DNA of 41,276 bases from Pseudomonadota bacterium (GCA_015222805.1 JADFVZ010000069.1:1-41276), one strand, 5' to 3'. Counted from the first letter of the stretch, positions 24,296 to 34,036 are shown. A program made the numbers and translations. Notes: a model not told the origin generated them from the letters alone.

Positions 24296-27139
24296 GTGAA
24301 CTCCCAACTGGAAAAGTTACGCGCCAGTTCTACCTTGTTCGGCAGCAATGCCCCGTTTGTTGAAGGCCTGTATGAAGACTGGCTTGCAGATCCTGATTCT
24401 GTATCAAGCCGCTGGCAACAGTTTTTTTCCACCTTGCAAGGCACAGACCAGCTTACCCCGGACATCAATCATTCAGAGGTTGTCAGTCGCTTCAGGTCAA
24501 TGGCACAAAAGCCTGCTGTTTGCCCGGACAGCTCTGCACTTGACCATAAACAGGCGGGTGTTCTCAAGCTGATCAATGCCTACCGTGTTCGCGGCCACCA
24601 GAAGGCCGACCTCGATCCCCTCGGCCTCAGCCACCGCCCACACTTTGCTGACTTATACCTGGATGCCCATGACCTTAACGATGCTGACCTGGAGAGTGAA
24701 TTTGATACCGGCTCACTGGCTGCCAGCACCCGCCTGAAGTTGCGGGAAATCATTGAGATATGCGAACACAGCTACTGTGGCCATATTGGCACCGAGTATA
24801 TGCATATCAATTCCACTACCCAGCGGCGCTGGCTGCAGGAACGCCTGGAGGGTAGCGGTGACTATGCTGTACCGGATACAGTAAAAAAACGCATACTGGA
24901 AAAACTAACCTGTACCGAAGGGCTGGAAAGATACCTGCATACCCGTTTCACCGGTCAAAAGCGTTTTTCCCTTGAGGGTTCCGATACCCTGATTTCATTT
25001 TTGAATGAAACCATCTACCATAATGCTAAACTCGGGACGCGCGAACTGGTCCTGGGTATGGCCCACCGCGGCAGGCTTAACCTGTTGATCAATATCATGG
25101 GTAAGCCATCGGCAGATTTATTTGCCGAGTTCGCCGGAAAACTGCCGGATCATTCCGAGTTAACTGCAGGCGATGTAAAATACCACCTGGGTTACTCCTC
25201 TGATATAGAAGTGAATGGCGAGCAGGTCCACCTGGCGCTGGCGTTTAACCCTTCACACCTTGAAATCGTTAACCCCGTCGTCGCCGGTTCCACCCGTGCG
25301 CGGCAGACCCGGCGTGGTGACAACAAACATGAACAGGTATTACCAATACTGATCCACGGTGATGCTGCTTTTTCCGGCCAGGGCGTGGTAATGGAACTGT
25401 TCAACATGTCGCAGGCGCGTGGTTTTGCAATCGGTGGCACCTTGCATGTCATCGTTAACAACCAGATTGGCTTTACTACCTCAAACCCCCTGGATACCCG
25501 TTCCACTTTATATTGCACTGAGGTTGCCAAGCTGGTGCAGGCGCCGATTTTTCATGTCAATGGCGACGATCCGGAAGCTGTTCACTTCGCAATGCAAGTG
25601 GCTTCAGACTTCCGGTCTGAATTCAAGAAAGATGTCGTCGTTGACCTGGTAAGTTATCGCCGCCACGGACACAATGAAGCAGATGAGCCTTCAGCTACCC
25701 AGCCGATCATGTACAAAACTATCAAGGCAATGAAAACCGTCCGGCATAAATATACAGAACAGTTAATTAGTGAAGGTGTTATTACCCGCAAGCAATCACA
25801 GGAAATGGTAAGCAATTTTCGTGATGCGCTGGACCGTGGTGAGTCCGTGGCCCGCCCCGAACATCACACCGGTGGACCGGAATTTATCGTCAACTGGCAC
25901 CCATACCTTAAACAGGAATGGAATAGCGAGGTTGACACTTCCCTGCCCCTCGCTGAAATCCAGCGTCTCTCCAACAAACTGACCACAATGCCGGAGGGTT
26001 TCAAACTCCATCCGCGGGTTCAGAAAATCATGGATGACCGGGTACGTATGGCAAATGAAGAAATCCTGCTTGACTGGGGTTTTGCGGAAACCATGGCTTA
26101 TGCCCGGCTGGTTGAAAACGACTACTCCCTGCGCCTGGTTGGACAGGACTCCGGGCGTGGAACTTTCTTCCACCGGCATGCTGTACTCCACAACCAGAGC
26201 CAGCTTGAAACCTATACACCGTTGGCGAATTTATCCTCTAAAAGTGCAGAAAAAAACCGAGTCACTATCATTGATTCGCTGCTATCGGAGGAAGCCGTCA
26301 TGGGTTTCGAATACGGTTATGCTTCTTCCGATCCCGATACGCTGGTGATCTGGGAAGGCCAGTTTGGTGATTTCGCCAATGGTGCGCAGGTAGTTATCGA
26401 TCAGTTTATAACCTCCGGCGAGGCTAAGTGGGGCCGACTGTGCGGCCTGGTGTTATTCCTGCCACACGGCTATGAGGGCCAGGGGCCGGAACATTCATCT
26501 GCCCGTCTGGAGCGCTTTATGCAGATGTGTTCACACAATAACATCCAGGTGTGCATACCTTCCACACCGGCACAAATGTTCCATATGATTTCACGCCAGA
26601 TGATGCGCCCCTACCGCAAGCCGCTAGTAGTGATGACACCAAAAAGCCTGCTGCGTCATAAAGCTTCAAGCTCACCTATGTGGGCACTGACTGAAGGCAG
26701 TTTCCAGCTGGTTATTGACGACCGGGATTACACTGACACAGAAGAATCCAGCCCGCAATTCAAGCATGGCGTTAAGCGCGTTGTATTCTGCTCAGGCAAA
26801 GTTTTTTACGACCTGCATGAAAAAAGACAGGCCGCTTCAATAGAAGACATCGCCCTGGTGCGTATCGAACAATTATATCCGTTCCCGCAGGCAAGCATGA
26901 TCGATATCCTTTCCCTCTATCCCAATGCAAACGAAATCATATGGTGCCAGGAGGAACCCGAAAACCAGGGTGCCTGGTACCAGATAAGGCATCACCTTGA
27001 AGCCTGTATTTCAGAGAGGCATAAACTATCCTATGTAGGGCGTTACACTTCACCCTCACCCGCGGTAGGATATTTCTCTGTGCATATGCAGGAGCAGCAA
27101 ACATTAGTCAACCAGGCACTCGGTCTCGAGTCGCAATAA
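24296..27139 (+). CDS. sucA: 2-oxoglutarate dehydrogenase E1 component
   Basis: This 947-residue thiamine diphosphate enzyme decarboxylates 2-oxoglutarate. The N-terminal segment LEKLRASSTLFGSNAPFVEGLYEDW is the conserved E2-binding start of the family. GMAHRGRLNLL, HGDAAFSGQG and NNQIGFTTS mark the ThDP site, and LPHGYEGQGPEHSSARLER the C-terminal transketolase-like domain. Length is as expected (933 in E. coli). The start is GTG at 24296, overlapping an out-of-frame ATGTGA at 24294. AAAGGA lies 6 bases before the GTG. It is first in the sucA-sucB-lpd-acuI-like unit. Confidence 0.94.
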   Translation: MNSQLEKLRASSTLFGSNAPFVEGLYEDWLADPDSVSSRWQQFFSTLQGTDQLTPDINHSEVVSRFRSMAQKPAVCPDSSALDHKQAGVLKLINAYRVRGHQKADLDPLGLSHRPHFADLYLDAHDLNDADLESEFDTGSLAASTRLKLREIIEICEHSYCGHIGTEYMHINSTTQRRWLQERLEGSGDYAVPDTVKKRILEKLTCTEGLERYLHTRFTGQKRFSLEGSDTLISFLNETIYHNAKLGTRELVLGMAHRGRLNLLINIMGKPSADLFAEFAGKLPDHSELTAGDVKYHLGYSSDIEVNGEQVHLALAFNPSHLEIVNPVVAGSTRARQTRRGDNKHEQVLPILIHGDAAFSGQGVVMELFNMSQARGFAIGGTLHVIVNNQIGFTTSNPLDTRSTLYCTEVAKLVQAPIFHVNGDDPEAVHFAMQVASDFRSEFKKDVVVDLVSYRRHGHNEADEPSATQPIMYKTIKAMKTVRHKYTEQLISEGVITRKQSQEMVSNFRDALDRGESVARPEHHTGGPEFIVNWHPYLKQEWNSEVDTSLPLAEIQRLSNKLTTMPEGFKLHPRVQKIMDDRVRMANEEILLDWGFAETMAYARLVENDYSLRLVGQDSGRGTFFHRHAVLHNQSQLETYTPLANLSSKSAEKNRVTIIDSLLSEEAVMGFEYGYASSDPDTLVIWEGQFGDFANGAQVVIDQFITSGEAKWGRLCGLVLFLPHGYEGQGPEHSSARLERFMQMCSHNNIQVCIPSTPAQMFHMISRQMMRPYRKPLVVMTPKSLLRHKASSSPMWALTEGSFQLVIDDRDYTDTEESSPQFKHGVKRVVFCSGKVFYDLHEKRQAASIEDIALVRIEQLYPFPQASMIDILSLYPNANEIIWCQEEPENQGAWYQIRHHLEACISERHKLSYVGRYTSPSPAVGYFSVHMQEQQTLVNQALGLESQ

Positions 27140-27160
27140 CAACTATCAGGTAATCCAGGT

Positions 27161-28303
27161 ATGAGTATTGAAATTAAAGTTCCCGTCCTCCCCGAATCCG
27201 TTGCCGATGCAACCATCGCCAGCTGGCATCGCAAGCCCGGCGAGACCATTTTCAGGGATGAAAATATCGTTGACCTGGAAACCGACAAAGTAGTGCTTGA
27301 AGTCCCTTCTCCGGTCGATGGCACCATTATAGAAATTCGTCAGGCAGAAGGTGAAATCGTGGTCTCCGGACAGGTTATTGCCATTATTGAAGAAGGTGAA
27401 ATTGAGGCCGAGCCAGCAGATACCACTGAAGAAGCACCCGTAGCAATTACTAAATCAGCAACTGCCGGGGATGACAAACTGGCGCCATCGGTGCGCCGCA
27501 TGGTCAGTGAAGAAAACCTCAATGCCAAAGATATCCAGGGGACTGGACGCGGCGATCGCATCACCAAAACCGATGTGCTTGAATTTATCAGCGGCGGCGG
27601 TTCACGCCATGAAGAACGGGTGAAGATGACCCGTTTACGCAGCCGTATAGCTGAACGAATGAAAGAAGCACAGAATACTGCCGCCATCCTGACTTCATTT
27701 AATGAAGTTGACCTGAAAGCTGTGATGGACCTGCGCAAGAAATATAAACAACAATTTATTGAAACCCATGGCGTCAAGCTAGGGCTAATGTCTTTCTTCG
27801 TCAAAGCCTGTTGCGAAGCTTTAAAGAAACATCCGATTGTGAATGCTTCACTGGATGGCAATGAAATTGTCTACCACAACTACATGGATATCGGCATCGC
27901 GGTTTCAACCGAACGTGGCCTGATGGTCCCGATCCTGCGTAATGCAGAGAACCTGAGCCTGGCACAGATAGAACTGATGATCGCAGAATATGCGCGCCGC
28001 GCACGCGACGGCAGCATCAGCCTCGAAGATATCCAGGGCGGCACCTTCAGCATCACCAATGGCGGGGTATTTGGTTCACTGGTATCGACACCATTATTAA
28101 ACCCGCCGCAGAGTGCCATTTTAGGTATGCACACCATCAAGGAACGACCGATTGTTATCAATGGCGACATCGTTGCCCGGCCAATGATGTTTACCGCTAT
28201 AAGCTATGATCACCGGATCATCGACGGTAAAGAGGCTGTTCAATTCCTGGTTGATATTAAAAATGCACTGGAAGATCCTGCACGCTTGCTGCTAGGTTTA
28301 TAA
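27161..28303 (+). CDS. sucB: 2-oxoglutarate dehydrogenase E2 component (dihydrolipoyl succinyltransferase)
   Basis: At 380 residues this is a compact E2. A single lipoyl domain at about 1-80 carries the lipoylated lysine in [11 protein letters not shown] short acidic linker is followed by the peripheral subunit-binding domain ([13 protein letters not shown], about 108-145). The catalytic acyltransferase domain ends with [13 protein letters not shown], including the active-site histidine. It transfers the succinyl group to CoA. It starts 21 bases after sucA. Confidence 0.94.
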   Translation: MSIEIKVPVLPESVADATIASWHRKPGETIFRDENIVDLETDKVVLEVPSPVDGTIIEIRQAEGEIVVSGQVIAIIEEGEIEAEPADTTEEAPVAITKSATAGDDKLAPSVRRMVSEENLNAKDIQGTGRGDRITKTDVLEFISGGGSRHEERVKMTRLRSRIAERMKEAQNTAAILTSFNEVDLKAVMDLRKKYKQQFIETHGVKLGLMSFFVKACCEALKKHPIVNASLDGNEIVYHNYMDIGIAVSTERGLMVPILRNAENLSLAQIELMIAEYARRARDGSISLEDIQGGTFSITNGGVFGSLVSTPLLNPPQSAILGMHTIKERPIVINGDIVARPMMFTAISYDHRIIDGKEAVQFLVDIKNALEDPARLLLGL

Positions 28304-28321
28304 GGAAACAAGGGAAACATC

Positions 28322-29746
28322 ATGACAGAACAATTTGACCTGATCGTAATCGGTGCCGGGCCCGCAGGCTATGTTGCCGCCATTCATGCCGCCCAACTGG
28401 GGCTGAAAACCGCTTGTATTGACAAGACTGTTGGCAAAGATGGCAAAGCAGCACCCGGCGGTACCTGCCTTAATGTCGGCTGCATTCCATCCAAAGCCCT
28501 GCTCGATTCCAGCAAGCATTATGACCACCTGCAGCATACCTATGCCGACCACGGCATCAGTGCAGATAACGTCAGCATGGATGTGGCCACTATGATAGCC
28601 CGCAAGGACAAAATCGTAAAACAGCTGACCGGTGGTATTAGCCAGCTGTTCAAAGCTAATAAAGTCACCTTTTTCCATGGCACCGGCACGCTCGGCGCTG
28701 ACCACTGTGTAAGTGTTACTCAAATTAGTGGTGATAACATCGAACTGCAGGGTAAAAACATACTCCTCGCCAGTGGTTCGGTAGCTATAGAAATCCCCGG
28801 AATTGCTTTTGACGACACACATATTATCGATAATATCGGCGCACTAAACCTCGACGGCGTACCCGAAAGGCTGGGTGTAATTGGTGCCGGGGTCATCGGT
28901 CTCGAACTGGGTTCCGTCTGGTCCCGCCTGGGCAGCAAGGTTACCATCCTTGAAGCTTTACCCGATTTCCTGGGAGTAGCTGATAAGGATGTGGCCAAAC
29001 TGGCCGCGCGTGAATTCCGCAAACAAAAACTGGATATACAACTCAACACCCTGGTGAAAAGTGCCAGTGTTGCCGAAAACCAGGTAGTGGTTACCATTGA
29101 GGGCAAAAACGGCGAGCAAGAGCTTACATTTGACCGTTTACTGGTTGCCGTTGGCCGGCGTACTTACACCGAAGGGCTGTTGGCGGATGATAGCGAGGTG
29201 AAACTTACTGAGCGTGGACAGATAGCGGTTGATGAGAACTGCCTGACCAGCTCAGCAGGCGTCTATGCCATTGGCGACGCTGTACGCGGGCCTATGCTGG
29301 CTCATAAAGCCTCAGAAGAAGGTGTTGCGGTAGTTAACCGTCTGGCAGGGAAACACGGACACCTGGATTTCAATACCATCCCCTGGGTAATCTATACTGA
29401 ACCTGAAATTGCCTGGGTTGGTAAAACTGAACAGCAGTTAAAAGAAGAAGGAGTAGAATATAAAGGCGGTAGTTTTCCATTTGCAGCCAACGGCCGGGCA
29501 CTGGCCGGTGGAGCACCTGCGGGAATGGTGAAATTACTTGCCGATGCAAGCACTGATGAGCTCCTCGGTGCGCACATTGTCGGTGCCAATGCATCTGAGT
29601 TGATAGCCGAATGCGTAGTCACCATGGAATTCCACGGCAGTTCTGAAGATCTGGCGTTGATCGTGCACGCACACCCGACCCTCTCAGAAGCTGTGCACGA
29701 AGCCGCCCTGCATATCCACAAGCACGCAATCCACAGGCCAAATTAA
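28322..29746 (+). CDS. lpd: Dihydrolipoamide dehydrogenase (E3)
   Basis: A 474-residue FAD enzyme that reoxidises dihydrolipoamide with NAD. FAD-binding GAGPAGYVAA is at 11-20. The redox disulfide is Cys49/Cys54 in GGTCLNVGCIPSK. The NAD-binding GAGVIGLELGSVW and the C-terminal catalytic HAHPTLSEAVHEA are intact. It lies 18 bases after sucB and is probably dedicated to this complex; whether it also serves pyruvate dehydrogenase cannot be seen here. Confidence 0.95.
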   Translation: MTEQFDLIVIGAGPAGYVAAIHAAQLGLKTACIDKTVGKDGKAAPGGTCLNVGCIPSKALLDSSKHYDHLQHTYADHGISADNVSMDVATMIARKDKIVKQLTGGISQLFKANKVTFFHGTGTLGADHCVSVTQISGDNIELQGKNILLASGSVAIEIPGIAFDDTHIIDNIGALNLDGVPERLGVIGAGVIGLELGSVWSRLGSKVTILEALPDFLGVADKDVAKLAAREFRKQKLDIQLNTLVKSASVAENQVVVTIEGKNGEQELTFDRLLVAVGRRTYTEGLLADDSEVKLTERGQIAVDENCLTSSAGVYAIGDAVRGPMLAHKASEEGVAVVNRLAGKHGHLDFNTIPWVIYTEPEIAWVGKTEQQLKEEGVEYKGGSFPFAANGRALAGGAPAGMVKLLADASTDELLGAHIVGANASELIAECVVTMEFHGSSEDLALIVHAHPTLSEAVHEAALHIHKHAIHRPN

Positions 29747-29747
29747 A

Positions 29748-30749
29748 ATGAAATTACCAGAACATGAAATGGCATACCGAATCCAGCTTGACCGTAAAGG
29801 CTACCGGGCCGAACTACAGCGAATGGCCCTGTCTGAGCTCACACCCGGTGACGTAACTATCGAAGTTAAATGGTCGGCCGTTAATTATAAAGATGCACTT
29901 GCCGGCACGGGAAAAGGAAAAATACTCAGGCGCTTTCCTTTGAATGGCGGCATTGATGTTGCCGGTATAGTACTCAGTTCAGCATCAGATCAATTCAAAC
30001 CTGGAGACAAAGTACTCGCTACGGGCTGCGGCCTCAGTGAGACACGTGATGGCGGCTATTGTAAATATTTTAATGCTGAAAGCAAATGGCTGATACCCTG
30101 CCCTGATGGCCTTGATCTGCGCGAAGCAATGATTCTGGGTACGGCCGGTTTTACAGCCGCACTGTGCCTATTTCGTATGGAGCAAAACGGGCAGAGGCCG
30201 GAACAGGGTCCGATAGTCGTGACTGGAGCTACCGGCGGAGTTGGCAGCCTGGCCATCAGCCTGCTACACAAAGCCGGTTATGAAGTTCATGCCATCAGCA
30301 GTAAAACAGAACAGTTCGATTATCTGCAATCCCTTGGAGCAACCCAGTGCATATCCTCACGTGACCTCTACTGGGGTGAAGCCCCACTGGAAAAAGCACG
30401 CTGGGCCGGGGCAATTGATAACCTGGGTGCAGACATGCTCAATGGCCTCACCAGGGTTATCAAACCATGGGGTAATATCGCCAGTTGTGGAATGGCAGCA
30501 GGTATTGGACTTAGTACCACAGTGATGCCTTTCATTATCCGTGGGATTAATTTATTGGGGATCAATTCAGCACAATGCCCAATAGAAATCCGCAAACAGC
30601 TCTGGGACAACCTTGCTGATAAGTGGAAACCAGCCGGGCTGGATCAAATTGCCCGGAATGAAATCACCATGGATAAACTGGATGCAAGCTTCAAAACAAT
30701 GCTGAATGGCGCTAGTTTAGGCAGGACCATAGTCAAAATCAGTAAATAG
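29748..30749 (+). CDS. AcuI/YhdH-type zinc-free medium-chain reductase
   Basis: The 333-residue protein is a member of the medium-chain dehydrogenase family without zinc ligands. It resembles AcuI/YhdH, NADPH-dependent acrylyl-CoA reductases. The typical segments are SAVNYKDALAGTGKGKI, GIDVAGIV, DGGYCKYF and the nucleotide-binding TGATGGVGSLA, followed by PFIIRGINLLGINSAQCP. AcuI turns toxic acrylyl-CoA into propionyl-CoA, as in propionate or DMSP metabolism. The ATG is one base after the lpd stop, so it belongs to the 2-oxoglutarate dehydrogenase operon. A general quinone or enone reductase activity remains possible. Confidence 0.82.
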   Translation: MKLPEHEMAYRIQLDRKGYRAELQRMALSELTPGDVTIEVKWSAVNYKDALAGTGKGKILRRFPLNGGIDVAGIVLSSASDQFKPGDKVLATGCGLSETRDGGYCKYFNAESKWLIPCPDGLDLREAMILGTAGFTAALCLFRMEQNGQRPEQGPIVVTGATGGVGSLAISLLHKAGYEVHAISSKTEQFDYLQSLGATQCISSRDLYWGEAPLEKARWAGAIDNLGADMLNGLTRVIKPWGNIASCGMAAGIGLSTTVMPFIIRGINLLGINSAQCPIEIRKQLWDNLADKWKPAGLDQIARNEITMDKLDASFKTMLNGASLGRTIVKISK

Positions 30750-30837
30750 AACACTTATATCCAGATTTTGACTGGTACAATTTTCAGTACTTAGGTATGC
30801 TAACGGGATTACACTATATCAAATTAGGAAAGCAATA

Positions 30838-31203
30838 ATGGCCAGAATTTTAATTGTTGATGACTCCCCTGCACAAGTCTATTCCATAAAAAAAATCATT
30901 GAACCCGAAGGCCATGAGGTTATTACTGCAGAAAGTGGTAAGTCCGGTATTGAAACAGCTAAAAATACACGCCCCGATGTAATTTTAATGGATATCGTTA
31001 TGCCGGATATGAACGGTTACACGGTCACCCGGAAATTACGCAGGGATAGTGCAACCAAAGCCATTCCGGTGATTTTTGTTTCAACTAAAGATAATGACTT
31101 CGATCGCGCATGGGGAATGCGACAAGGCGCTGTTGCGTACGTAACCAAGCCAGTTGATTCACAGGAACTACTGGACGCAGTTCAAACCGCGCTTGCTGGG
31201 TAA
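30838..31203 (+). CDS. Single-domain response regulator (PilH/CheY-like)
   Basis: A 121-residue receiver domain with no output domain. The acidic pocket is D8/D9, the phosphorylated residue D52 (LMDIVMPDMNG), and the switch residues S86-T87 (FVSTKD) and K104 (TKPVD). The WGMRQGAVAYVTKPVD region and the start MARILIVDDSPAQ closely resemble PilH of Pseudomonas, which modulates twitching motility. No pil/chp or che genes are in the window, so it is an orphan here. AGGAAAG precedes the ATG. It ends 13 bases before a peroxiredoxin gene. Confidence 0.85.
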   Translation: MARILIVDDSPAQVYSIKKIIEPEGHEVITAESGKSGIETAKNTRPDVILMDIVMPDMNGYTVTRKLRRDSATKAIPVIFVSTKDNDFDRAWGMRQGAVAYVTKPVDSQELLDAVQTALAG

Positions 31204-31216
31204 TCATCAAGTTCCT

Positions 31217-31702
31217 ATGAGTATCCAGGTTGGAGACAGGCTGCCAGAAGGACACTTTTCACAAATGCGTGGTGACGGGCCGGTAACTGTCGATATCAGT
31301 ACCTATTTTGCCAATCGAAAAATTATTTTATTTTCTGTCCCGGGAGCATTTACACCTACGTGTTCAAACAACCACCTGCCCGGCTTTATTCAAAACTATG
31401 CCAGGTTCAAAGAATTCGGAATAGATGCTGTAGCCTGCACTGCAGTTAATGATGTCTTTGTTATGCACGCCTGGGAGCTTTCAGCTCAGGCAGGAAGCAT
31501 TGATATGCTTGCTGATGGTAACGGAAGCTTTATCCGTTCAATTGGGCTAGAAATGGACTCTACTGCATTTGATATGGGTTATCGGGGAAGACGTTTCGCA
31601 TTAGTTGCTGATAACGCTGTAGTGACGCATTTATTTATTGATGCAGTAGGAGCATTCCATGTTTCCTCAGCGGAACATGTATTAACCGAGCTCTCCGGCT
31701 AA
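31217..31702 (+). CDS. Peroxiredoxin, type II / Prx5 family
   Basis: This 161-residue thiol peroxidase carries the peroxidatic cysteine C49 in PGAFTPTCSNNHLPGF, diagnostic of the Prx5/type II group. A second cysteine C74 (VACTAVND) has the 25-residue spacing used by plant type II enzymes to form the resolving disulfide. It reduces hydroperoxides with thiols, glutathione or glutaredoxin. The start at ATG 31217 fits the family; an upstream in-frame extension would overlap the receiver gene. The ribosome site is poor, so translation may be coupled to the receiver gene 13 bases upstream. Confidence 0.9.
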   Translation: MSIQVGDRLPEGHFSQMRGDGPVTVDISTYFANRKIILFSVPGAFTPTCSNNHLPGFIQNYARFKEFGIDAVACTAVNDVFVMHAWELSAQAGSIDMLADGNGSFIRSIGLEMDSTAFDMGYRGRRFALVADNAVVTHLFIDAVGAFHVSSAEHVLTELSG

Positions 31703-31737
31703 CTAAACACCTGGATAGATAAAAGCAATACTGTAAT

Positions 31738-31766
31738 AAAAAAACCCGGCTTGCCGGGTTTTTTTA
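31738..31766. terminator. Bidirectional terminator
   Basis: AAAAACCCGGC/GCCGGGTTTTT with a TT loop, serving the convergent peroxiredoxin (+) and ppiD (-) genes. Confidence 0.9.
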
Positions 31767-31793
31767 TTTGCTTGAGTAGCTTACTAGCCGGTA

Positions 31794-33701
31794 TTAGAAG
31801 GTATTACCTTCAAGCTTGCTCTCATTGATATGAATTTCCGCATGTTTACGCAACCACAAAAGCACTCCGGAGTTTTCCACTACAGCTGCAGAATTAGCTA
31901 TAAGGCGCTTATACTCTACGACCTCAGCCGCATCATCTGTGGTACCGGCAATGACTTCACTTTGGTGAATTATTGCGTAATTATTACCAGTCTGAACGAT
32001 ATGATAGCCATCATCATCGGCAGTTAACTTAAACACTTCATCCAGCAGGGAAAGGCCATATTGAAAATCCTGGCGACCCGCTTTATCAACCAGCTGGTAT
32101 TCTAGTCCGCCAGATTCAGCAACAGACTGCAGGGTTTCGCCTTTAATTACAGTCGAAACAATATCTTCAGCCCTGGTTTTTGCCTCATTTAAAGCCTCGT
32201 TAAGCTTCAATTGTGTAACGATCTGATCTTTGACCTCTGCTAAATCGCGCTGGGTTGAGGGCAGGTGTTGCCTTACCCTGATGACAACAACATGATTCAG
32301 GCTGATTTCGATCGGTTCACTACTTGCATCCTCCTGCAGCACCAGTTCTGAGAACGCTGCCTTGACAACCTCAGTATTAGCTGCAACTCCACTTCCACCT
32401 GCCCGGCTGAATGGACCTTCGGTTTTAATCTCAAGAGCCAGTTCATCAGCTGCAGCTCCCAGGGTTGTAGGGTCTTCATAGACTAAATCAACAAGGCGAT
32501 TGGCTTGCTCAAGATACAGGCTCTCAGCCTGTTCACTAGAGTACTCACTTTGCAGTTGCTCTTTGGCTTCAGTAAAAGTCATACCATGGGAGGGCTTGAT
32601 TTCACGTAACTGGATAATATGATAGCCAAAGCCTGTTTTGACAGGTTCTGAAATTGCACCAGAATCCAGGCTGTACAGGGCATCTTCAAAAGCCTGAACC
32701 ATAACTCCGGGCTCTAACCAGCCAAGATCACCACCATTTGGTGCTGAACCAAAGTCATCCGAATTATCTTTTGCCAACTCTGCAAAATCTTCACCTTCAC
32801 GTGCCCGTTTAGCCAGGGACTGGGCCTTTTGTTTTGCGGTTTCAACAGTTGCATCATCCGCATTCTGGTCAAGGGTGATCAATATGTGTGAAGCCAGGCG
32901 TTCTTCAGAAGTAATAAACCTGGCTTTTTGCTCTTCAAACTGCTGTTCCAGGATTTCGTCACTAATCAGTACTTGCGGCCTGAATGTTTCAATATCGAGT
33001 TCAACATACTCAATAAGGACCTGTTCTTCGCTCATAAAACCTGAAGGATTGCTGTTATACCAGTCAGCTACGGTTTCATCACTGAGGGTAATACTGTCAA
33101 TAAACAAGTCTGTATTGACAATTGCGCTCTCAAAGCTGCGCCGCTGATTCTGTAAGGCAAGTAATACTTCAACTTCTGAATCAACCGCTATACTAGATGA
33201 CATGATAGTCGCGGGAATTTGGGAAATCACTAAATCCTGGGCCATGTCCTGTTCAAAGCGACGGGGGGACATTCCCTGTGCTGACAACATGCGCTGATAG
33301 AGTTCCGGATTAAATTCCCCGTCAATATGAAATACCTGCATAGCACGTATACGCCGGCTTAATTCTTCAGTTGAAACTGCCAGTCCCAGTTTAATTGCAT
33401 GCTGGCGCATTAACTCACGATTAATCAAGCCTTCAAGATGACCACGCCTTGCAACCACAGTATCAAAAATGTCCGGATCAAAATTTTCACCAACTGAGGC
33501 ACGCAATTGCTGCTGGTAGCGTTGCCATGAATTCTGAAAATCCGCAAGGGTAATTTCTTCATCATTTACCTTAGCAACGGCGTTATCAGGTATGGTGGTA
33601 AAGTAACTGTCGATTCCAACAAATGCGAAAGGAATGATCAGAAAACCAAAGAAAACGAAGGCTAGCGCTCCGGTGAGGCGGTCTCGGAAAAATTGCAGCA
33701 T
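31794..33701 (-). CDS. ppiD: Periplasmic folding chaperone PpiD
   Basis: The 635-residue protein is anchored in the inner membrane by one helix (residues about 12-34, ALAFVFFGFLIIPFAFVGI). A SurA-like N-terminal chaperone region (about 35-190) follows, then a parvulin domain around 265-365 with ASHILITL, GGDLGWLEPG and TGFGYHIIQL, and a C-terminal chaperone part. It assists proteins leaving the Sec translocon. Length matches E. coli PpiD (623). It lies after hupB and two tRNA genes, as in related genomes, but a terminator separates it from the tRNAs, so it must have its own promoter. Confidence 0.93.
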   Translation of the reverse strand: MLQFFRDRLTGALAFVFFGFLIIPFAFVGIDSYFTTIPDNAVAKVNDEEITLADFQNSWQRYQQQLRASVGENFDPDIFDTVVARRGHLEGLINRELMRQHAIKLGLAVSTEELSRRIRAMQVFHIDGEFNPELYQRMLSAQGMSPRRFEQDMAQDLVISQIPATIMSSSIAVDSEVEVLLALQNQRRSFESAIVNTDLFIDSITLSDETVADWYNSNPSGFMSEEQVLIEYVELDIETFRPQVLISDEILEQQFEEQKARFITSEERLASHILITLDQNADDATVETAKQKAQSLAKRAREGEDFAELAKDNSDDFGSAPNGGDLGWLEPGVMVQAFEDALYSLDSGAISEPVKTGFGYHIIQLREIKPSHGMTFTEAKEQLQSEYSSEQAESLYLEQANRLVDLVYEDPTTLGAAADELALEIKTEGPFSRAGGSGVAANTEVVKAAFSELVLQEDASSEPIEISLNHVVVIRVRQHLPSTQRDLAEVKDQIVTQLKLNEALNEAKTRAEDIVSTVIKGETLQSVAESGGLEYQLVDKAGRQDFQYGLSLLDEVFKLTADDDGYHIVQTGNNYAIIHQSEVIAGTTDDAAEVVEYKRLIANSAAVVENSGVLLWLRKHAEIHINESKLEGNTF

Positions 33702-33830
33702 ATTAGGCTCTTCTACCTATAGATTTTCAAATTTAAAAAATTAAGCAGGTAATTATAAACCAGTCTGAAACACAGGCACAGCCCGACTTTTCCAACCCTG
33801 CATAGTGAAGCACTTTATTGTTACCAGGCG

Positions 33831-33861
33831 TATAAAACAAAGGGCACCTATAAGGTGCCCT
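33831..33861 (-). terminator. Terminator of the hupB-tRNA unit
   Basis: Perfect 9-bp stem AGGGCACCT/AGGTGCCCT with a 3-base loop, followed on the minus strand by TTGTTTTA. It lies 11 bases after tRNA-Asp. Confidence 0.8.
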
Positions 33862-33871
33862 CTGGTGGTAC

Positions 33872-33948
33872 TGGCGGAGCGGACGGGACTCGAACCCGCG
33901 ACCCCCGGCGTGACAGGCCGGTATTCTAACCAACTGAACTACCGCTCC
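33872..33948 (-). tRNA. tRNA-Asp (GTC)
   Basis: 77 bases including an encoded CCA end. The acceptor stem GGAGCGG pairs with CCGCTCC, the T-loop GTTCGAGTC is canonical, and the anticodon loop CTGTCAC gives GTC. Nearly identical in plan to E. coli tRNA-Asp. It follows tRNA-Val by 6 bases. Confidence 0.97.
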
Positions 33949-33954
33949 GTGTTA

Positions 33955-34030
33955 TGGTGGGTGCAGACGGGATCGAACCGCCGACCCTCGCCTTGTAAGG
34001 GCGATGCTCTCCCAGCTGAGCTATGCACCC
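33955..34030 (-). tRNA. tRNA-Val (TAC)
   Basis: 76 bases with encoded CCA. The acceptor stem GGGTGCA/TGCACCC is perfect and the anticodon loop reads CTTACAA, anticodon TAC. It is 45 bases downstream of the hupB stop. Confidence 0.97.
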
Positions 34031-34036
34031 AGGCTC

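Noticed and set aside
33872-34030. The tRNA genes as an integration site for a mobile element
   Set aside because: No integrase, no repeated tRNA 3' end and no change of gene content; the surrounding order is the conserved lon-hupB-ppiD block.
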